Positions 32,858-42,042 are shown, counted from the first letter of the stretch. The stretch: DNA of 42,799 bases from Spirochaetia bacterium (GCA_029880285.1 JAOUOS010000029.1:1-42799), one strand, 5' to 3'. The notes: generated from the letters alone by a model not told the origin. Numbers and translations are program-made.

Positions 32858-35815
32858 TTAAGGCGCGAATCCCCGACGGATTGTATTTTCAGAAACAACC
32901 CTTGCGTTCATAAAATTTTTAAGATAATCGCTGCCGCCTGCTTTTGTTCCCAATCCTGACATTCTAAAACCTCCAAAAGGCTGACGAGAAACCAGAGCAC
33001 CCGTAATTTTGCGGTTAATGTATAAGTTACCCACTTTAAAATATTTTCTGACCTTTTCAATATTTTCCGGGCTTCTCGAATAAATACCTCCTGTCAAAGC
33101 ATACTGGCTGTCATTTGCTATTTGTATGGCCTCATCGATATCTTTGGCCTTCATTACCGATAAAACAGGACCGAATATTTCTTCTCTTGTAATTCTTGCT
33201 TTCGAAGTTACATCTGTAAATACAGCGGGCGATACATAAAAACCTTCTTTGGGCATTTTCATATTTGAAAAAATTAATTTCGCTTCTTTTTTACCGAATG
33301 ATATATATTTTTTTACTTTTTGTACCGCGCTTTTATCGATTAAGGGACCAATGATATTGGCGGGGTTTTGCGGATTTCCTGCCGGTAGTTCTTTTATAAC
33401 TTGAATGATTCTTTTTATAATTTCGTCATATCGGTTTTCAACAATAATCAGCCGTGAACAAGCAGAACATTTTTGTCCCTGAAAACCTAAAAATGAACTG
33501 ATAATGCCTGAAACGGCCTCGTCAGAATCAGCGCTGTCATCTACGATTATGGCATTTTTACCGCCCATCTCTGCAATCACATTTTTAACACCTCTTTTGG
33601 GGTTGTTTACGACAGAAGCTTTCTTTTTAATATCAATGGCCGCCTCTTTTGATCCGGTAAAAGCAATGCAATCGATATCGGGATGAGAAGAAAGAAAAGA
33701 GCCAATATTAGAACCCGAACCGGGAAGATAGTTTAATACTCCGTCAGGCAAACCGGCTTCTTTGAAAATTTCATAAAGCACATAGGCTGTTACCGGCGAT
33801 AAAGACGAGGGCTTTAATATAACGGTATTACCCGAAACCAATGCGGCCGTTGTCATACCTGTTGTTATCGCCAGCGGAAAGTTCCACGGCGATATAACGG
33901 CACAGACCCCTTTTGGAATATAATCGATATAATTAGATTCTCCCGGATACTGTTCCAGGCTTTTTCTTTTAGACAGAGCAATCGCTTGTCTGCCGTAATA
34001 TTCTAAAAAGTCAACGGCCTCACAAACATCGGCATCGGCTTCGTGATAATTTTTGCCCACTTCAACAAGTTGAAGGGCAGCAAGATGAAAGCGTTTTTTT
34101 CTCATGATTTGGGCTGTTCTAAAGCATATTGACGCTCTCTCTTCAGGCGAAAAACTACTCCAATTATGATAAGTTTTGTTTGCGGATTCAACTGCCATTT
34201 GGGCTTCTTTTCTGGATGCGGCAGATACAATCCCTATGATATGTTCGGGATTAGCAGGATTAACAGAATGAAACTTTAGTTTCGTTTCAATTTTTTTGCC
34301 ATTAATTACAGGTGAAATTTCATAATGTTTACGATGCATTGTTTTTTCGACGGCTGTTTGAAATAATTCTCTATTTTTGAAAATAGTAAAATCAAGCAAG
34401 GGCATATTCGTAAAATCATTTTCTTTTTTTTCCGTTACTTCGAAGATTTTTTTTTCAACAAATATTGATACCGGTTTTTGAAGCAGAGTTTTTCTTTCTT
34501 TTTTTTCAACAAATGTATCTCGCAAAAAAGATTCATTCGAAGTGTTCTCAAGAAGTCTTCTTACAAAATAAGACATCCCCGGTAAAAACTCGCCCACTGG
34601 CACATATTCTCTAACCCGGTAACCCATTTTTGTAAGAGCGGCTTTGACAGGTTCAGCCATTCCGTATATAGTCTGAAATTCAAACCGGTTTGCCTCTATT
34701 TTTTTGTACCGCGCATAAGCAATGGCATGAGCAATGCTTCTTATGTTATGACTGGCAATGGCTGTATTTATTGTTTCACTATTATCGAGAAGAAGGCGTG
34801 TCAGCTTTTCATAGTTTGTGTCAGTCTCATTTTTTTCAGTAAACAAGGGTACCGGCCAGCCGTCTCTTTTATGCACAACATTTTCATAATCATAGTAGGC
34901 TCCCTTCACCAGACGAACAGACAATGCCGGATTTCCCTTTCTCTTTCTATTCTCTGCAATTGAGATAATATTCTTCAAATCTTCTTCTGCGTCAAGAGTG
35001 TATGCCTGAATGGCAATGCCGACATCATGAAACTCGGGATATAAATATAAAATTTTCTGAAATACTGATAACGTAATATCTTTTAGTGAGTATTTTTCCA
35101 TGTCTAACGTTACCGAAGTATTATGTTTTATCGCCAAATCAAATACATCTCTCAACGAAGACACAATTTGCTCTACAGAATCTTTGAAATTACAAACATC
35201 GATGCGGGAAAAAAATGAAGAAATCTTAAGAGAAATATCGGCAGGTAGAATCTGTACATCTTTTCTGTAGTCTAAAAGTCCGTCTCTCTGGTATTTTGAA
35301 GTTTCTTCTGAAATCTTCAAAATGAGCTCTAAATATCTATTTTTATAAAGTATAGATTCATGTTCGCTTAAAACGGCTTCGCCGAGAAGATCAACAGTAA
35401 ATGCTCTTTTCGATTCTCTTATTTTTCGTAGGGTTTGCAGAACCGCAGAATAATTTGATCCGCCGATAAAACTTTTCGACAAAGATTCAATGGAATCTCT
35501 TATTTTACGTCCGATTGCCGCCTGAATAATACCGCCTTTTGAAAAGCCTTCAGTAATAAAATGGGGCAGCGGCGAATCTATTTCACGAATATATTCAAAA
35601 AATAATTTTGAAACATCCTTATCATTTCTCAGTGAAGGCAGAGCGTCAATAAAACGAAAAATGGCAATCTTGAAATCTTCTCTTTTCATGGTCCAATTCA
35701 AGAGTTTACCGGCCCATGTTTTTGTTTCAAATACAGAAGGAACATTGTCTTCTATCAAATCATAAATTTCATTGCCCGTCTTAAAGATTTCTTTTTCCAG
35801 AGCTTTCTCATTCAT
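32858..35815 (-). CDS. putA: Bifunctional proline dehydrogenase / P5C dehydrogenase PutA
   Basis: 985 residues; oxidises proline to glutamate in two steps, feeding electrons to the quinone pool. The N-terminal part (about 1-440) is an FAD barrel: SVTLDMEKYSLKD, RLVKGAYYDYE (301-311), and YVPVGEFLPGMSYFVRRLLE with the substrate-binding Arg pair. The C-terminal aldehyde dehydrogenase (about 500-985) has SPWNFPLAI, FTGSKEAA, Glu749 in AEMGGKN and catalytic Cys783 in GQKCSACSR. No N-terminal ribbon-helix-helix DNA-binding domain, so it is a plain enzyme, not the autoregulating type. Short upstream gap (12 bases) to the next gene suggests one operon. Confidence 0.96.
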   Translation of the reverse strand: MNEKALEKEIFKTGNEIYDLIEDNVPSVFETKTWAGKLLNWTMKREDFKIAIFRFIDALPSLRNDKDVSKLFFEYIREIDSPLPHFITEGFSKGGIIQAAIGRKIRDSIESLSKSFIGGSNYSAVLQTLRKIRESKRAFTVDLLGEAVLSEHESILYKNRYLELILKISEETSKYQRDGLLDYRKDVQILPADISLKISSFFSRIDVCNFKDSVEQIVSSLRDVFDLAIKHNTSVTLDMEKYSLKDITLSVFQKILYLYPEFHDVGIAIQAYTLDAEEDLKNIISIAENRKRKGNPALSVRLVKGAYYDYENVVHKRDGWPVPLFTEKNETDTNYEKLTRLLLDNSETINTAIASHNIRSIAHAIAYARYKKIEANRFEFQTIYGMAEPVKAALTKMGYRVREYVPVGEFLPGMSYFVRRLLENTSNESFLRDTFVEKKERKTLLQKPVSIFVEKKIFEVTEKKENDFTNMPLLDFTIFKNRELFQTAVEKTMHRKHYEISPVINGKKIETKLKFHSVNPANPEHIIGIVSAASRKEAQMAVESANKTYHNWSSFSPEERASICFRTAQIMRKKRFHLAALQLVEVGKNYHEADADVCEAVDFLEYYGRQAIALSKRKSLEQYPGESNYIDYIPKGVCAVISPWNFPLAITTGMTTAALVSGNTVILKPSSLSPVTAYVLYEIFKEAGLPDGVLNYLPGSGSNIGSFLSSHPDIDCIAFTGSKEAAIDIKKKASVVNNPKRGVKNVIAEMGGKNAIIVDDSADSDEAVSGIISSFLGFQGQKCSACSRLIIVENRYDEIIKRIIQVIKELPAGNPQNPANIIGPLIDKSAVQKVKKYISFGKKEAKLIFSNMKMPKEGFYVSPAVFTDVTSKARITREEIFGPVLSVMKAKDIDEAIQIANDSQYALTGGIYSRSPENIEKVRKYFKVGNLYINRKITGALVSRQPFGGFRMSGLGTKAGGSDYLKNFMNARVVSENTIRRGFAP

Positions 35816-35827
35816 GAGGCAACTATC

Positions 35828-36334
35828 CTAAATTATTTTGGCAAATAAGATCATATAGTTATGTCCAAATTTTTTCAGACACCGCGGACAGTAAGCATAA
35901 TGCACATAATAATTTTTAGCCTTTTTTGATTTTTCTTCCAGATATTTATTCATGATTTTAACGAACTTTGGTATTTGGTTATAACCGCCGTCAAAAACTT
36001 TGGTTATAAAAGTTCCCGTCAATGGAGCGTTATTGGCGCCTTCAACTTCGCCGGTTACTGAAATATAAATTTCTGATTTAAAAGGAGTAGGATCAGTAAA
36101 CATTATGAGAACCTTTTCTTTATCGTTTTCTTCTTTATTTGCCTTTTCAGCCAGAGCCATCATTTTCTTTATCTTTCTTCCTATCATCGGAGGAAAGGGA
36201 ATATGAAAAAACGCGGGAATACTTTCTTTAATAAACGGTTTATTTTTCCATTTGATAGTCTTTTCATTCCATTTTTCAGGGTGAAATTCGGGACAACATA
36301 TGTCATCCTGAGAACTGTTTTTATGTTTTGTCAT
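35828..36334 (-). CDS. Conserved small protein of a hydrolase-annotated family
   Basis: 168 residues. The pattern CCPEFHPEKWNEKTIKWKNK, AFFHIPFPPMIGRKIKKMM, FTDPTPFKSEIYISVTGEV, GTFITKVFDGGYNQIPKF and YCPRCLKKFGHNYMILFAKI matches a widespread family that databases often call hydrolase without proof. The CxxC near the end (CPRC) and the CC pair at the start may bind metal. It lies 12 bases upstream of putA and probably shares its promoter. Function not established; role with proline use is a guess. No signal peptide. Confidence 0.78.
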   Translation of the reverse strand: MTKHKNSSQDDICCPEFHPEKWNEKTIKWKNKPFIKESIPAFFHIPFPPMIGRKIKKMMALAEKANKEENDKEKVLIMFTDPTPFKSEIYISVTGEVEGANNAPLTGTFITKVFDGGYNQIPKFVKIMNKYLEEKSKKAKNYYVHYAYCPRCLKKFGHNYMILFAKII

Positions 36335-36412
36335 CAGATAACTCCTTCTAAAATGGATGTTTAATCTTTATATTATTAAGTTACATTCGTTTTTATTTTA
36401 AAGCTATTATTT

Positions 36413-36439
36413 TGAAAAACCAACACAGGCATGTGTGTT
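36413..36439 (-). terminator. Intrinsic terminator of the DUF4215 lipoprotein gene
   Basis: On the minus strand AACACA (36439-36434) pairs with TGTGTT (36427-36422), followed by GGTTTTTC. It overlaps the stop codon. The stem is short but the T-run is in the right place. Confidence 0.5.
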
Positions 36440-38864
36440 AGGGCGTACTAACTTTGAGACCAACGGTGCCGGTAGATCCCCCGACGGCCGGGCTTATGTG
36501 TATAAATACAGGACCATTTTGGTTTGCTGTAAAACTCTGGCCCGTGATATAACCAGAATCTACTCCTGAAAACAGCACAGAACCGTCATAATAATAGGCA
36601 CTAACCGTTGCATCAAGGCTATATGTTCCGCTTCCCTCAATCAAGTCATCCCAGTATACGGTATAGCTGGTTCCTGAAGTTGCCTCAAGCGATATGTATA
36701 TTCCCGCATCAGAATTAACATTCAACGGATTATCAAAATTATTATTATATATTCTACCGGTTGCGTCAGTGGGAAGAAGTTTTATGGTAAAAGTACCTGT
36801 ATTGTGGGATTGAAAACCCTCGACTAAAACATAAATTGTTTCAGTCGATACCGCGTTAATAACGCCGGGTCTTGCGTATCCGCTGTCATAAGCAACAAAA
36901 AAAGGACCTGATGAACTTAAAGCTGAAACCCTAATATCGCCGGTCTGTGTACCATCACCCTTAAATTCATCATTCCAGAAAAGAGCATAGATTGACCCCG
37001 CGTTCGCCTCAAACGAATACCATATTTTATCTCCGGCTGAAATGATTTCTCCTGAAGTAGCTGTCATACTTTCGGTTATTGGTGTTACAGGCGCAGGCGG
37101 CCATGACACCGCTTCAAGATAATGGATTGCAGTATTTGTCTTATTCCCACCGGCGCAAAGGCCTGTATCATCGGTTACTGTCAGCAGAATCTCGTAAGTT
37201 CCCGCAAGATCAGGCGTAAAACTTGCTGAAGCTAATGTATCATTTATTATTGACGCTGAAGAACCCGCTGGCGCGTTTATAATTTGCCACTGGTAGGCTG
37301 TGATACCCGATCCGCTGCATATCTCAGAATCTGAATCATATGAAGAAGTACCTAACAGTGAAGCGGAATTACCTACTCCTACGAGCTTCATTGAGCCGGT
37401 TGTACTAGCAGTCGGACTGCCATTTGAGCGAGCATAGTCATAGACTTCAAATACATAATTGCCGGTTTCGGTTCCAAATCCTTTTGCTTTAATATAATAG
37501 GTACCCGTATTTGAAAACTGGTAAACAATCAGAGAGCAAGAACCATAACCACCATAACCGGAATCATCATCAGATTTCAAAAGCGTTGTACCATTAGTAT
37601 CATAAAGGTAAATTATCGTATCCATGTCACATAAGCCTGTTCCATCGGTAGTTTTAAAAGTATATACTTTGCTTGTGTCTGTAATTACTACACTAATATA
37701 GTCAATATCTCCGCTTATATGTATTGTGTGAAATTGGCTGCTATTAAGCGCTATTGCACTGGCAGTAGCCGGGGTGTTATCTGTTTCGAATACATCAGGT
37801 TCTGTAACAGTAATTGCTGTACATGCCGCGCTGCATCCATCGCCGTCTATGTTATTATTATCATCACAAACTTCACTAATATATTCATTAATTATACCGT
37901 CTCCACAAACAGGCAGGGTACAATTGGCTTCACAGGCAGCACTTTGAATACCACCGTCATCACAATCTTCTAGTCCTGCCCAAACATAATTGTCGCCGCA
38001 GAAGGCCGTGACACAGGTACTTAAGCAAGAATCTGTGTCATCTGAATTGCCATCATCACAATCTTCACCTGCATCAAGAATACCATCGCCGCATGTAGGC
38101 AGCGCGCAGGTTGACTGGCATGTGTCTGCGTCTATTAAATTTCCGTCATCACAGCCTTCACCTGCATCAAGAATACCATCACCACATACGGGTAAAAGGC
38201 ATGTTGACTGGCAAGTGTCTGCGTCTGTTAAATTTCCGTCATCACATTCTTCTACGCCAGCCTGAACATAATTGTCACCGCAGGAAGCCGATACACAGGT
38301 ACTTAAGCAGAAATCTGTATCATCAGCATTGCCGTCATCACAACCTTCACCGGCATCAACAATGCTGTCACCGCATGTAGGTAACGCACAGTTTGATTCG
38401 CATCCGTCACCATTTGTAACATTACCGTCATCACAGCCTTCGCCTATATCAAGAATTCCGTTACCGCATCTGGGTAAAATACAGGTTGACTCACAACCGT
38501 CACCGTCTGTTAAATTGCCGTCATCACATTCTTCTATACCGGCTTGAATATAATTGTCACCACAGAAAGCTGCTACGCACGTGCTCAAACATGAATCAGT
38601 TTCTACGGTATTGCCGTCATCACATTCTTCTACGCCGGCCTGAACATAATTGTCACCACATGAAGCCGCTACGCACGTGCTCAAGCAAGAATCAGTTTCT
38701 AAGGTATTTCCGTCATCACAGGCCTCACCTGATTCAACGATTCCGTTTCCGCAGATTTTGGGTGTTTGTACATTGGACTCTTCTGATGGCTCGTTGGTAC
38801 AACCTGAAAAAATGAGAACGGTTGAAACTAAAAATAATAACAAATATCTAAATAAGTTTTTCAT
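36438..38864 (-). CDS. Lipoprotein with ten DUF4215 cysteine-rich repeats
   Basis: 808 residues; large surface or periplasmic lipoprotein. Signal peptide with lipobox LIFSGC (Cys22). Ten tandem repeats of about 32 residues (about 37-356), each C-G-G/D-x-x-x...E-x-CDDGN---D-C---C, i.e. the DUF4215/Myxococcus cysteine-rich repeat. After that come a PPC-type beta domain (about 360-480, with DNTPATASAIA and YYIKAKGF), a PKD/Ig-like domain (about 495-590, SYDSDSEICSG, GTYEILLTVTD), and two C-terminal beta-rich repeats of about 100 residues (SGTSYTVYWDD and AGSIYALFWND). GGAGTGA ribosome site. Translation coupled to the overlapping methyltransferase gene. Adhesion or calcium binding is possible; not shown. 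Confidence 0.9.
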   Translation of the reverse strand: MKNLFRYLLLFLVSTVLIFSGCTNEPSEESNVQTPKICGNGIVESGEACDDGNTLETDSCLSTCVAASCGDNYVQAGVEECDDGNTVETDSCLSTCVAAFCGDNYIQAGIEECDDGNLTDGDGCESTCILPRCGNGILDIGEGCDDGNVTNGDGCESNCALPTCGDSIVDAGEGCDDGNADDTDFCLSTCVSASCGDNYVQAGVEECDDGNLTDADTCQSTCLLPVCGDGILDAGEGCDDGNLIDADTCQSTCALPTCGDGILDAGEDCDDGNSDDTDSCLSTCVTAFCGDNYVWAGLEDCDDGGIQSAACEANCTLPVCGDGIINEYISEVCDDNNNIDGDGCSAACTAITVTEPDVFETDNTPATASAIALNSSQFHTIHISGDIDYISVVITDTSKVYTFKTTDGTGLCDMDTIIYLYDTNGTTLLKSDDDSGYGGYGSCSLIVYQFSNTGTYYIKAKGFGTETGNYVFEVYDYARSNGSPTASTTGSMKLVGVGNSASLLGTSSYDSDSEICSGSGITAYQWQIINAPAGSSASIINDTLASASFTPDLAGTYEILLTVTDDTGLCAGGNKTNTAIHYLEAVSWPPAPVTPITESMTATSGEIISAGDKIWYSFEANAGSIYALFWNDEFKGDGTQTGDIRVSALSSSGPFFVAYDSGYARPGVINAVSTETIYVLVEGFQSHNTGTFTIKLLPTDATGRIYNNNFDNPLNVNSDAGIYISLEATSGTSYTVYWDDLIEGSGTYSLDATVSAYYYDGSVLFSGVDSGYITGQSFTANQNGPVFIHISPAVGGSTGTVGLKVSTP
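37784..38756 (-). repeat. Tandem repeat of about 96 bp, ten copies
   Basis: The DNA under the DUF4215 repeats is itself tandem, with units near 93-99 bases sharing blocks such as CCGTCATCACA. Some units are close enough for recombination to add or drop repeats in frame. Confidence 0.8.
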
Positions 38865-39565
38865 TTTTTCACTCCTGAAAACATCGCGAAAATACCATCT
38901 TTATGATGACAGTCAACATCTTCAAAACCAATATTCTCAAGTAAGTAAAGCTGACTTTTTAAAGTTGATGGCTTATTTTCTGTTTTATTTTTATAATTTG
39001 ATGGTAAATTTTCATGTTTTTTTGATTCATCAATATTATTAGTTTTTTCTATAATTGAATTTTCCCACATCATGAAATGAAAATCTTCAATATCTTTAGT
39101 TACCGGTTTAACTACATCTATATTTACAAATAGACCATCATATTTTAATGCTGTATATATTTTTGTAAAGAGTTTATTTTTATTATAATAATCCAGATGG
39201 TGTATTGCCATTGAAGAAAATATAAGATCATATTTTTTCTCAACATTTAGATTCATCCATTCATTAAAATTCATATTTATAATATTTGAATTATTACTTT
39301 TAAATTTATTTTGAAGTATTTGAATCATCATATTTGAACCATCTAACAAATCAATTGTATTATTTGGAAATTTTGATTGAATTATTTTTGAAATACTTCC
39401 ATCTCCACAACCAAGGTCTAAAAAATTCGAATTCTTAGTTTTGTTATAAAAAATAATTAATTTTAATAAAAGATCAATATGGTATTTTCTACCAACTAAT
39501 ATAATATCATTAGATTTTATAAAATATTCAATTTGTTCTTCATTATTTTCAAGCCAATTATTCAT
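38861..39565 (-). CDS. Class I SAM-dependent methyltransferase
   Basis: 234 residues. SAM motif NFLDLGCGDGSISKIIQ (about 43-59), acidic residue in TIDLLDGSNMMIQIL, MNFNEWMNLN and LIFSSMAIHHLDYYNK. It is much more AT-rich than its neighbours, with long Asn/Ile/Lys runs. The stop overlaps the lipoprotein start by 4 bases, an unusual pairing for a small-molecule enzyme; whether it modifies the lipoprotein is unknown. Similar in plan to the methyltransferase at 30490 but diverged. Confidence 0.87.
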   Translation of the reverse strand: MNNWLENNEEQIEYFIKSNDIILVGRKYHIDLLLKLIIFYNKTKNSNFLDLGCGDGSISKIIQSKFPNNTIDLLDGSNMMIQILQNKFKSNNSNIINMNFNEWMNLNVEKKYDLIFSSMAIHHLDYYNKNKLFTKIYTALKYDGLFVNIDVVKPVTKDIEDFHFMMWENSIIEKTNNIDESKKHENLPSNYKNKTENKPSTLKSQLYLLENIGFEDVDCHHKDGIFAMFSGVKK

Positions 39566-39653
39566 TTTTTTCCCTAAATAGTTAATTACATATAACTAAA
39601 TATAGTGACAATCTCTTTTTGTAGCTGCTTAACCTGAAGTTTTTGTTTTGCTT

Positions 39654-39690
39654 TCTGATTTTAGAAAAAAAGCGATTTTTAAAAATAAAT
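39654..39690 (+). pseudogene. Relic of an AraC-gene 3' end
   Basis: The bases around TCTGATTTTAGAAAAAAAGC and on through TTTTTAAAAAT nearly repeat the last codons and trailer of the AraC gene at 32800-32840 (S-D-F-R-K-K-S-G-F stop), with one A fewer in the run. Only about 35 bases remain. The rest of the 39566-39766 gap shows no gene. Confidence 0.5.
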
Positions 39691-39766
39691 CATCGATTTT
39701 TAAAAGCTTTTAAAATTAAGTATGATACAATTTTTCTTTATAGAAAATATATTATATTAATAAAAA

Positions 39767-39980
39767 ATGAAATTTAAATTAAAAAGCATCGTCCCCTGGG
39801 GTAGATCATATGAAGAATATATAAAAATGTTTTCTTTGAAAAAAGATGATTTAAAGAAAAATATTTTAGGCTGCGCAGACGGGCCAGCGAACTTCAATAG
39901 TATTATGACAAAACATAAAAAGAGTAGACTATGAATTTCAAAAAGGGGCCAATGAAATGTTACAAATTTCTGCCGCGTAA
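39767..39980 (+). pseudogene. Methyltransferase-like gene with internal deletion
   Basis: From ATG 39767 the frame reads MKFKLKSIVPWGRSYEEYIK, MFSLKKDDLKKNILGCADGP and ANFNS, the N-terminus of a SAM-methyltransferase-like family (VPWGRSFEEY...LGC-DGPASFN). It stops at 39934. In another frame 39927-39980 encodes DYEFQKGANEMLQISAA, which resembles the family C-terminus (EFQ-G-N-ML). The roughly 150 residues in between are missing, so a deletion plus frame change joined the two ends. Confidence 0.7.
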
Positions 39981-39986
39981 AAAATT

Positions 39987-40940
39987 ATGAAAATAAAAAA
40001 AATAGGTATTATAGGTACGGGCGCAGTTGGCGGATACTTTGGAGGTAAGATATGTCATTATATGAAAAGCAACAAGGCTATAAAAGTTTTTTTTATTGCC
40101 CGAGGCGATCATTTAAAAGAAATTCAAAGAAATGGTCTGCATCTTTCAACGCAAACTGACGGCGATTTTGTTTGCCGGTCGGCTGTGGCCACAGATAACA
40201 TCAATGAACTTCCTGAATTAGATTTAGCCATTGTTTGCGTAAAATCTTATGATTTAAAAGATATTATGATCTCTGTTGATAAAAAACTACATTCAAATTC
40301 TATCGTTTTGCCTTTACTTAACGGAATTGATATATATGAACGTATAAATGAAATATTAAAAAATAGAATAATTATACCGGCCTGTGTTTATGTGGGAACC
40401 CATATTGATTCTCCCGGTAAAATTATTCAAAAAGGCGGCGCATGCAAAATATTATTTGGTAATCATCCTGATAATAAAATAATTTCATTAGATAATATGA
40501 TCAATCTTTTTAATCAAAGTATGATTAAATTTGAAAATACTAATAATATCTATAACGAAATCTGGAAAAAATATATCTTTATCGCGGCTTTCGGATTGGT
40601 CACCGCCGCCTATGAAAAAACTCTGGGTGAAGTACTAAAATCAAACGAATTAAGTTCAATGATACATTCTGTTATGAATGAAATTTATGAGCTTTCTAAA
40701 AAGAAAAATATAAACCTGCCTTCTGATATTATAAATTTTTCTTTTAATAAGGCAAATGATTTTCCTTTTGGGGCCAAAACATCTTTTCAGAGAGATTTTG
40801 AAATACAGAATAAAAAAGATGAAAGAGACTTATTTTCAAGTTCTATAATCAAGCTGGGAAAAGAATTCAATATTCAAACACCTGACACTATAAAATTACA
40901 TGAAATTATACAAAGAAGAAAACCGCAAAGCAATATTTAA
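39987..40940 (+). CDS. 2-dehydropantoate 2-reductase family protein (PanE/ApbA)
   Basis: 317 residues. Rossmann dinucleotide motif IGIIGTGAVGGYFGGKI at the start, DLAIVCVKSYDLKD, VLPLLNGIDIYERI, CVYVGTHIDSPGKI, and the catalytic-Lys region EIWKKYIFIAAFGLVTAAYE. TSFQRDFEIQNKKDERDLFS near the end matches the SM-QD---G---E-D motif in weakened form. The enzyme reduces ketopantoate to pantoate for coenzyme A, but many homologues act on other 2-oxo acids. The neighbours (cysteine hydrolase, tautomerase) hint at such a different role. Weak ribosome site. First gene of a three-gene operon. Confidence 0.9.
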   Translation: MKIKKIGIIGTGAVGGYFGGKICHYMKSNKAIKVFFIARGDHLKEIQRNGLHLSTQTDGDFVCRSAVATDNINELPELDLAIVCVKSYDLKDIMISVDKKLHSNSIVLPLLNGIDIYERINEILKNRIIIPACVYVGTHIDSPGKIIQKGGACKILFGNHPDNKIISLDNMINLFNQSMIKFENTNNIYNEIWKKYIFIAAFGLVTAAYEKTLGEVLKSNELSSMIHSVMNEIYELSKKKNINLPSDIINFSFNKANDFPFGAKTSFQRDFEIQNKKDERDLFSSSIIKLGKEFNIQTPDTIKLHEIIQRRKPQSNI

Positions 40941-41556
40941 TGTGAAGAGAAATCTGGCAATTATTACCATTGATCTTCAAAGAGACACTCTTAAAGGTCG
41001 AAAACTTGAAATACCGGGTACCAATAAAATATTGAATAACCTAAAGGCTATTTTAAGTCTTGCGCGAAAAAAAAATATACCCATTATTCATATTGTTAGA
41101 ATTTATCTTGAAGACGGCTCTAACGCAGAACCGGTAAGAAAAAAAATAATAAAGGCGGGCAATAAAATACTTTCTCCCGGCGATGAAGGCACAGAGATTT
41201 TTAAAGAAGCTCTTCCCAATGAAAATATAAATTTAAATTGTAATCTATTGTTATCAGGTGAACCTCAGAAAATCAGAGACGATGAAATAATTTTATATAA
41301 ACCGCGCTGGGGAGCTTTTTATAATACGAAACTGCATAAAATTCTTCAGGTAAAAGGTATTAAATCATTATCCTTTATGGGCGTAAACTTTCCCAATTGT
41401 CCCAGAACATCTATTTATGAAGCCAGTGAAAGGGATTATAATGTTTACGCAATTTCTGACGCGATATCAGGAATTTATCAAAGAGGCAAAAAAGAGCTCG
41501 AAAGTATAGGTGTACAGCTTTTTACCGCAAAAGAATTTATAGAGAAAATAAATTGA
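40900..41556 (+). CDS. Isochorismatase-family cysteine hydrolase
   Basis: 218 residues from ATG 40900, which overlaps the reductase by 41 bases; a GTG at 40942 right after the reductase stop is the likelier start by position. Catalytic triad of the family is visible: Asp25 (ITIDLQRDT), Lys134 (LYKPRWGAFYNT) and Cys167 (GVNFPNCPRTSIYEASERDY). This arrangement fits nicotinamidase/N-carbamoylsarcosine amidase/biuret hydrolase-type enzymes; substrate unknown. Followed by a tautomerase gene after 14 bases. Confidence 0.88.
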   Translation: MKLYKEENRKAIFNVKRNLAIITIDLQRDTLKGRKLEIPGTNKILNNLKAILSLARKKNIPIIHIVRIYLEDGSNAEPVRKKIIKAGNKILSPGDEGTEIFKEALPNENINLNCNLLLSGEPQKIRDDEIILYKPRWGAFYNTKLHKILQVKGIKSLSFMGVNFPNCPRTSIYEASERDYNVYAISDAISGIYQRGKKELESIGVQLFTAKEFIEKIN

Positions 41557-41570
41557 AATAAGGAGATATC

Positions 41571-41960
41571 ATGGCGCAGATAAAAATATACGGATTAAAA
41601 GAAAATATAAATAAAAATAGAAAGGCTATTTCAAAAGCGATTCATGACTCTGTAATAACGGCTCTTGAATATCCTGTTGAAAAAAAGTTTCACAGGTTCA
41701 TATCTCTTGAAAAAGAAAATTTCATTTTTTCAAAGGAACGAACTGACAATTATATAATTATTGAAATATCAATGTTTGAGGGCCGCTCAAAAGCGGCAAA
41801 GAAAAAACTTATTCAGACAATTTTTACCAATATTAAAAATCAGGCCAGCATTCATCCAAATGACGTTGAAATAACTATTATTGAGACGCCAAAAGAGAAC
41901 TGGGGTATACGAGGCTTTTGCGGCGATGAATTAAAACTTAAGTATAAGGTAGATGTATAA
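41571..41960 (+). CDS. Tautomerase family protein
   Basis: 129 residues matching the Tautomerase_2 family: MAQIKIYGLKENINKNRKAI, KKFHRFISLEKENFIF, IIEISMFEGRSKAAKKKLI, HPNDVEITIIETPKENWGIR and GDELKLKYKVDV. In classical tautomerases the catalytic Pro follows the removed Met; here residue 2 is Ala, as in several members of this subfamily, so the usual Pro chemistry may not apply. Strong AAGGAGAT ribosome site. Third gene of the operon with the reductase and the cysteine hydrolase. Confidence 0.88.
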   Translation: MAQIKIYGLKENINKNRKAISKAIHDSVITALEYPVEKKFHRFISLEKENFIFSKERTDNYIIIEISMFEGRSKAAKKKLIQTIFTNIKNQASIHPNDVEITIIETPKENWGIRGFCGDELKLKYKVDV

Positions 41961-42042
41961 TTTGACTTCAAAACCGGCCGTGCGATTGTGGCTGCGATGG
42001 AGTTTTTTTGAGATAAAAAATTAGCTTCATTTATATCGATTA

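Noticed and set aside
32858..35815. PutA as its own transcriptional repressor
   Set aside because: The N-terminal ribbon-helix-helix domain of trifunctional PutA is absent.
37784..38756. CRISPR array, suggested by regularly spaced repeats
   Set aside because: The repeats are an in-frame protein repeat (DUF4215); spacers are also conserved and no cas genes are near.
37990..38815. Several plus-strand open frames of 80-110 codons
   Set aside because: They are reverse-strand shadows of the DUF4215 repeat coding sequence.
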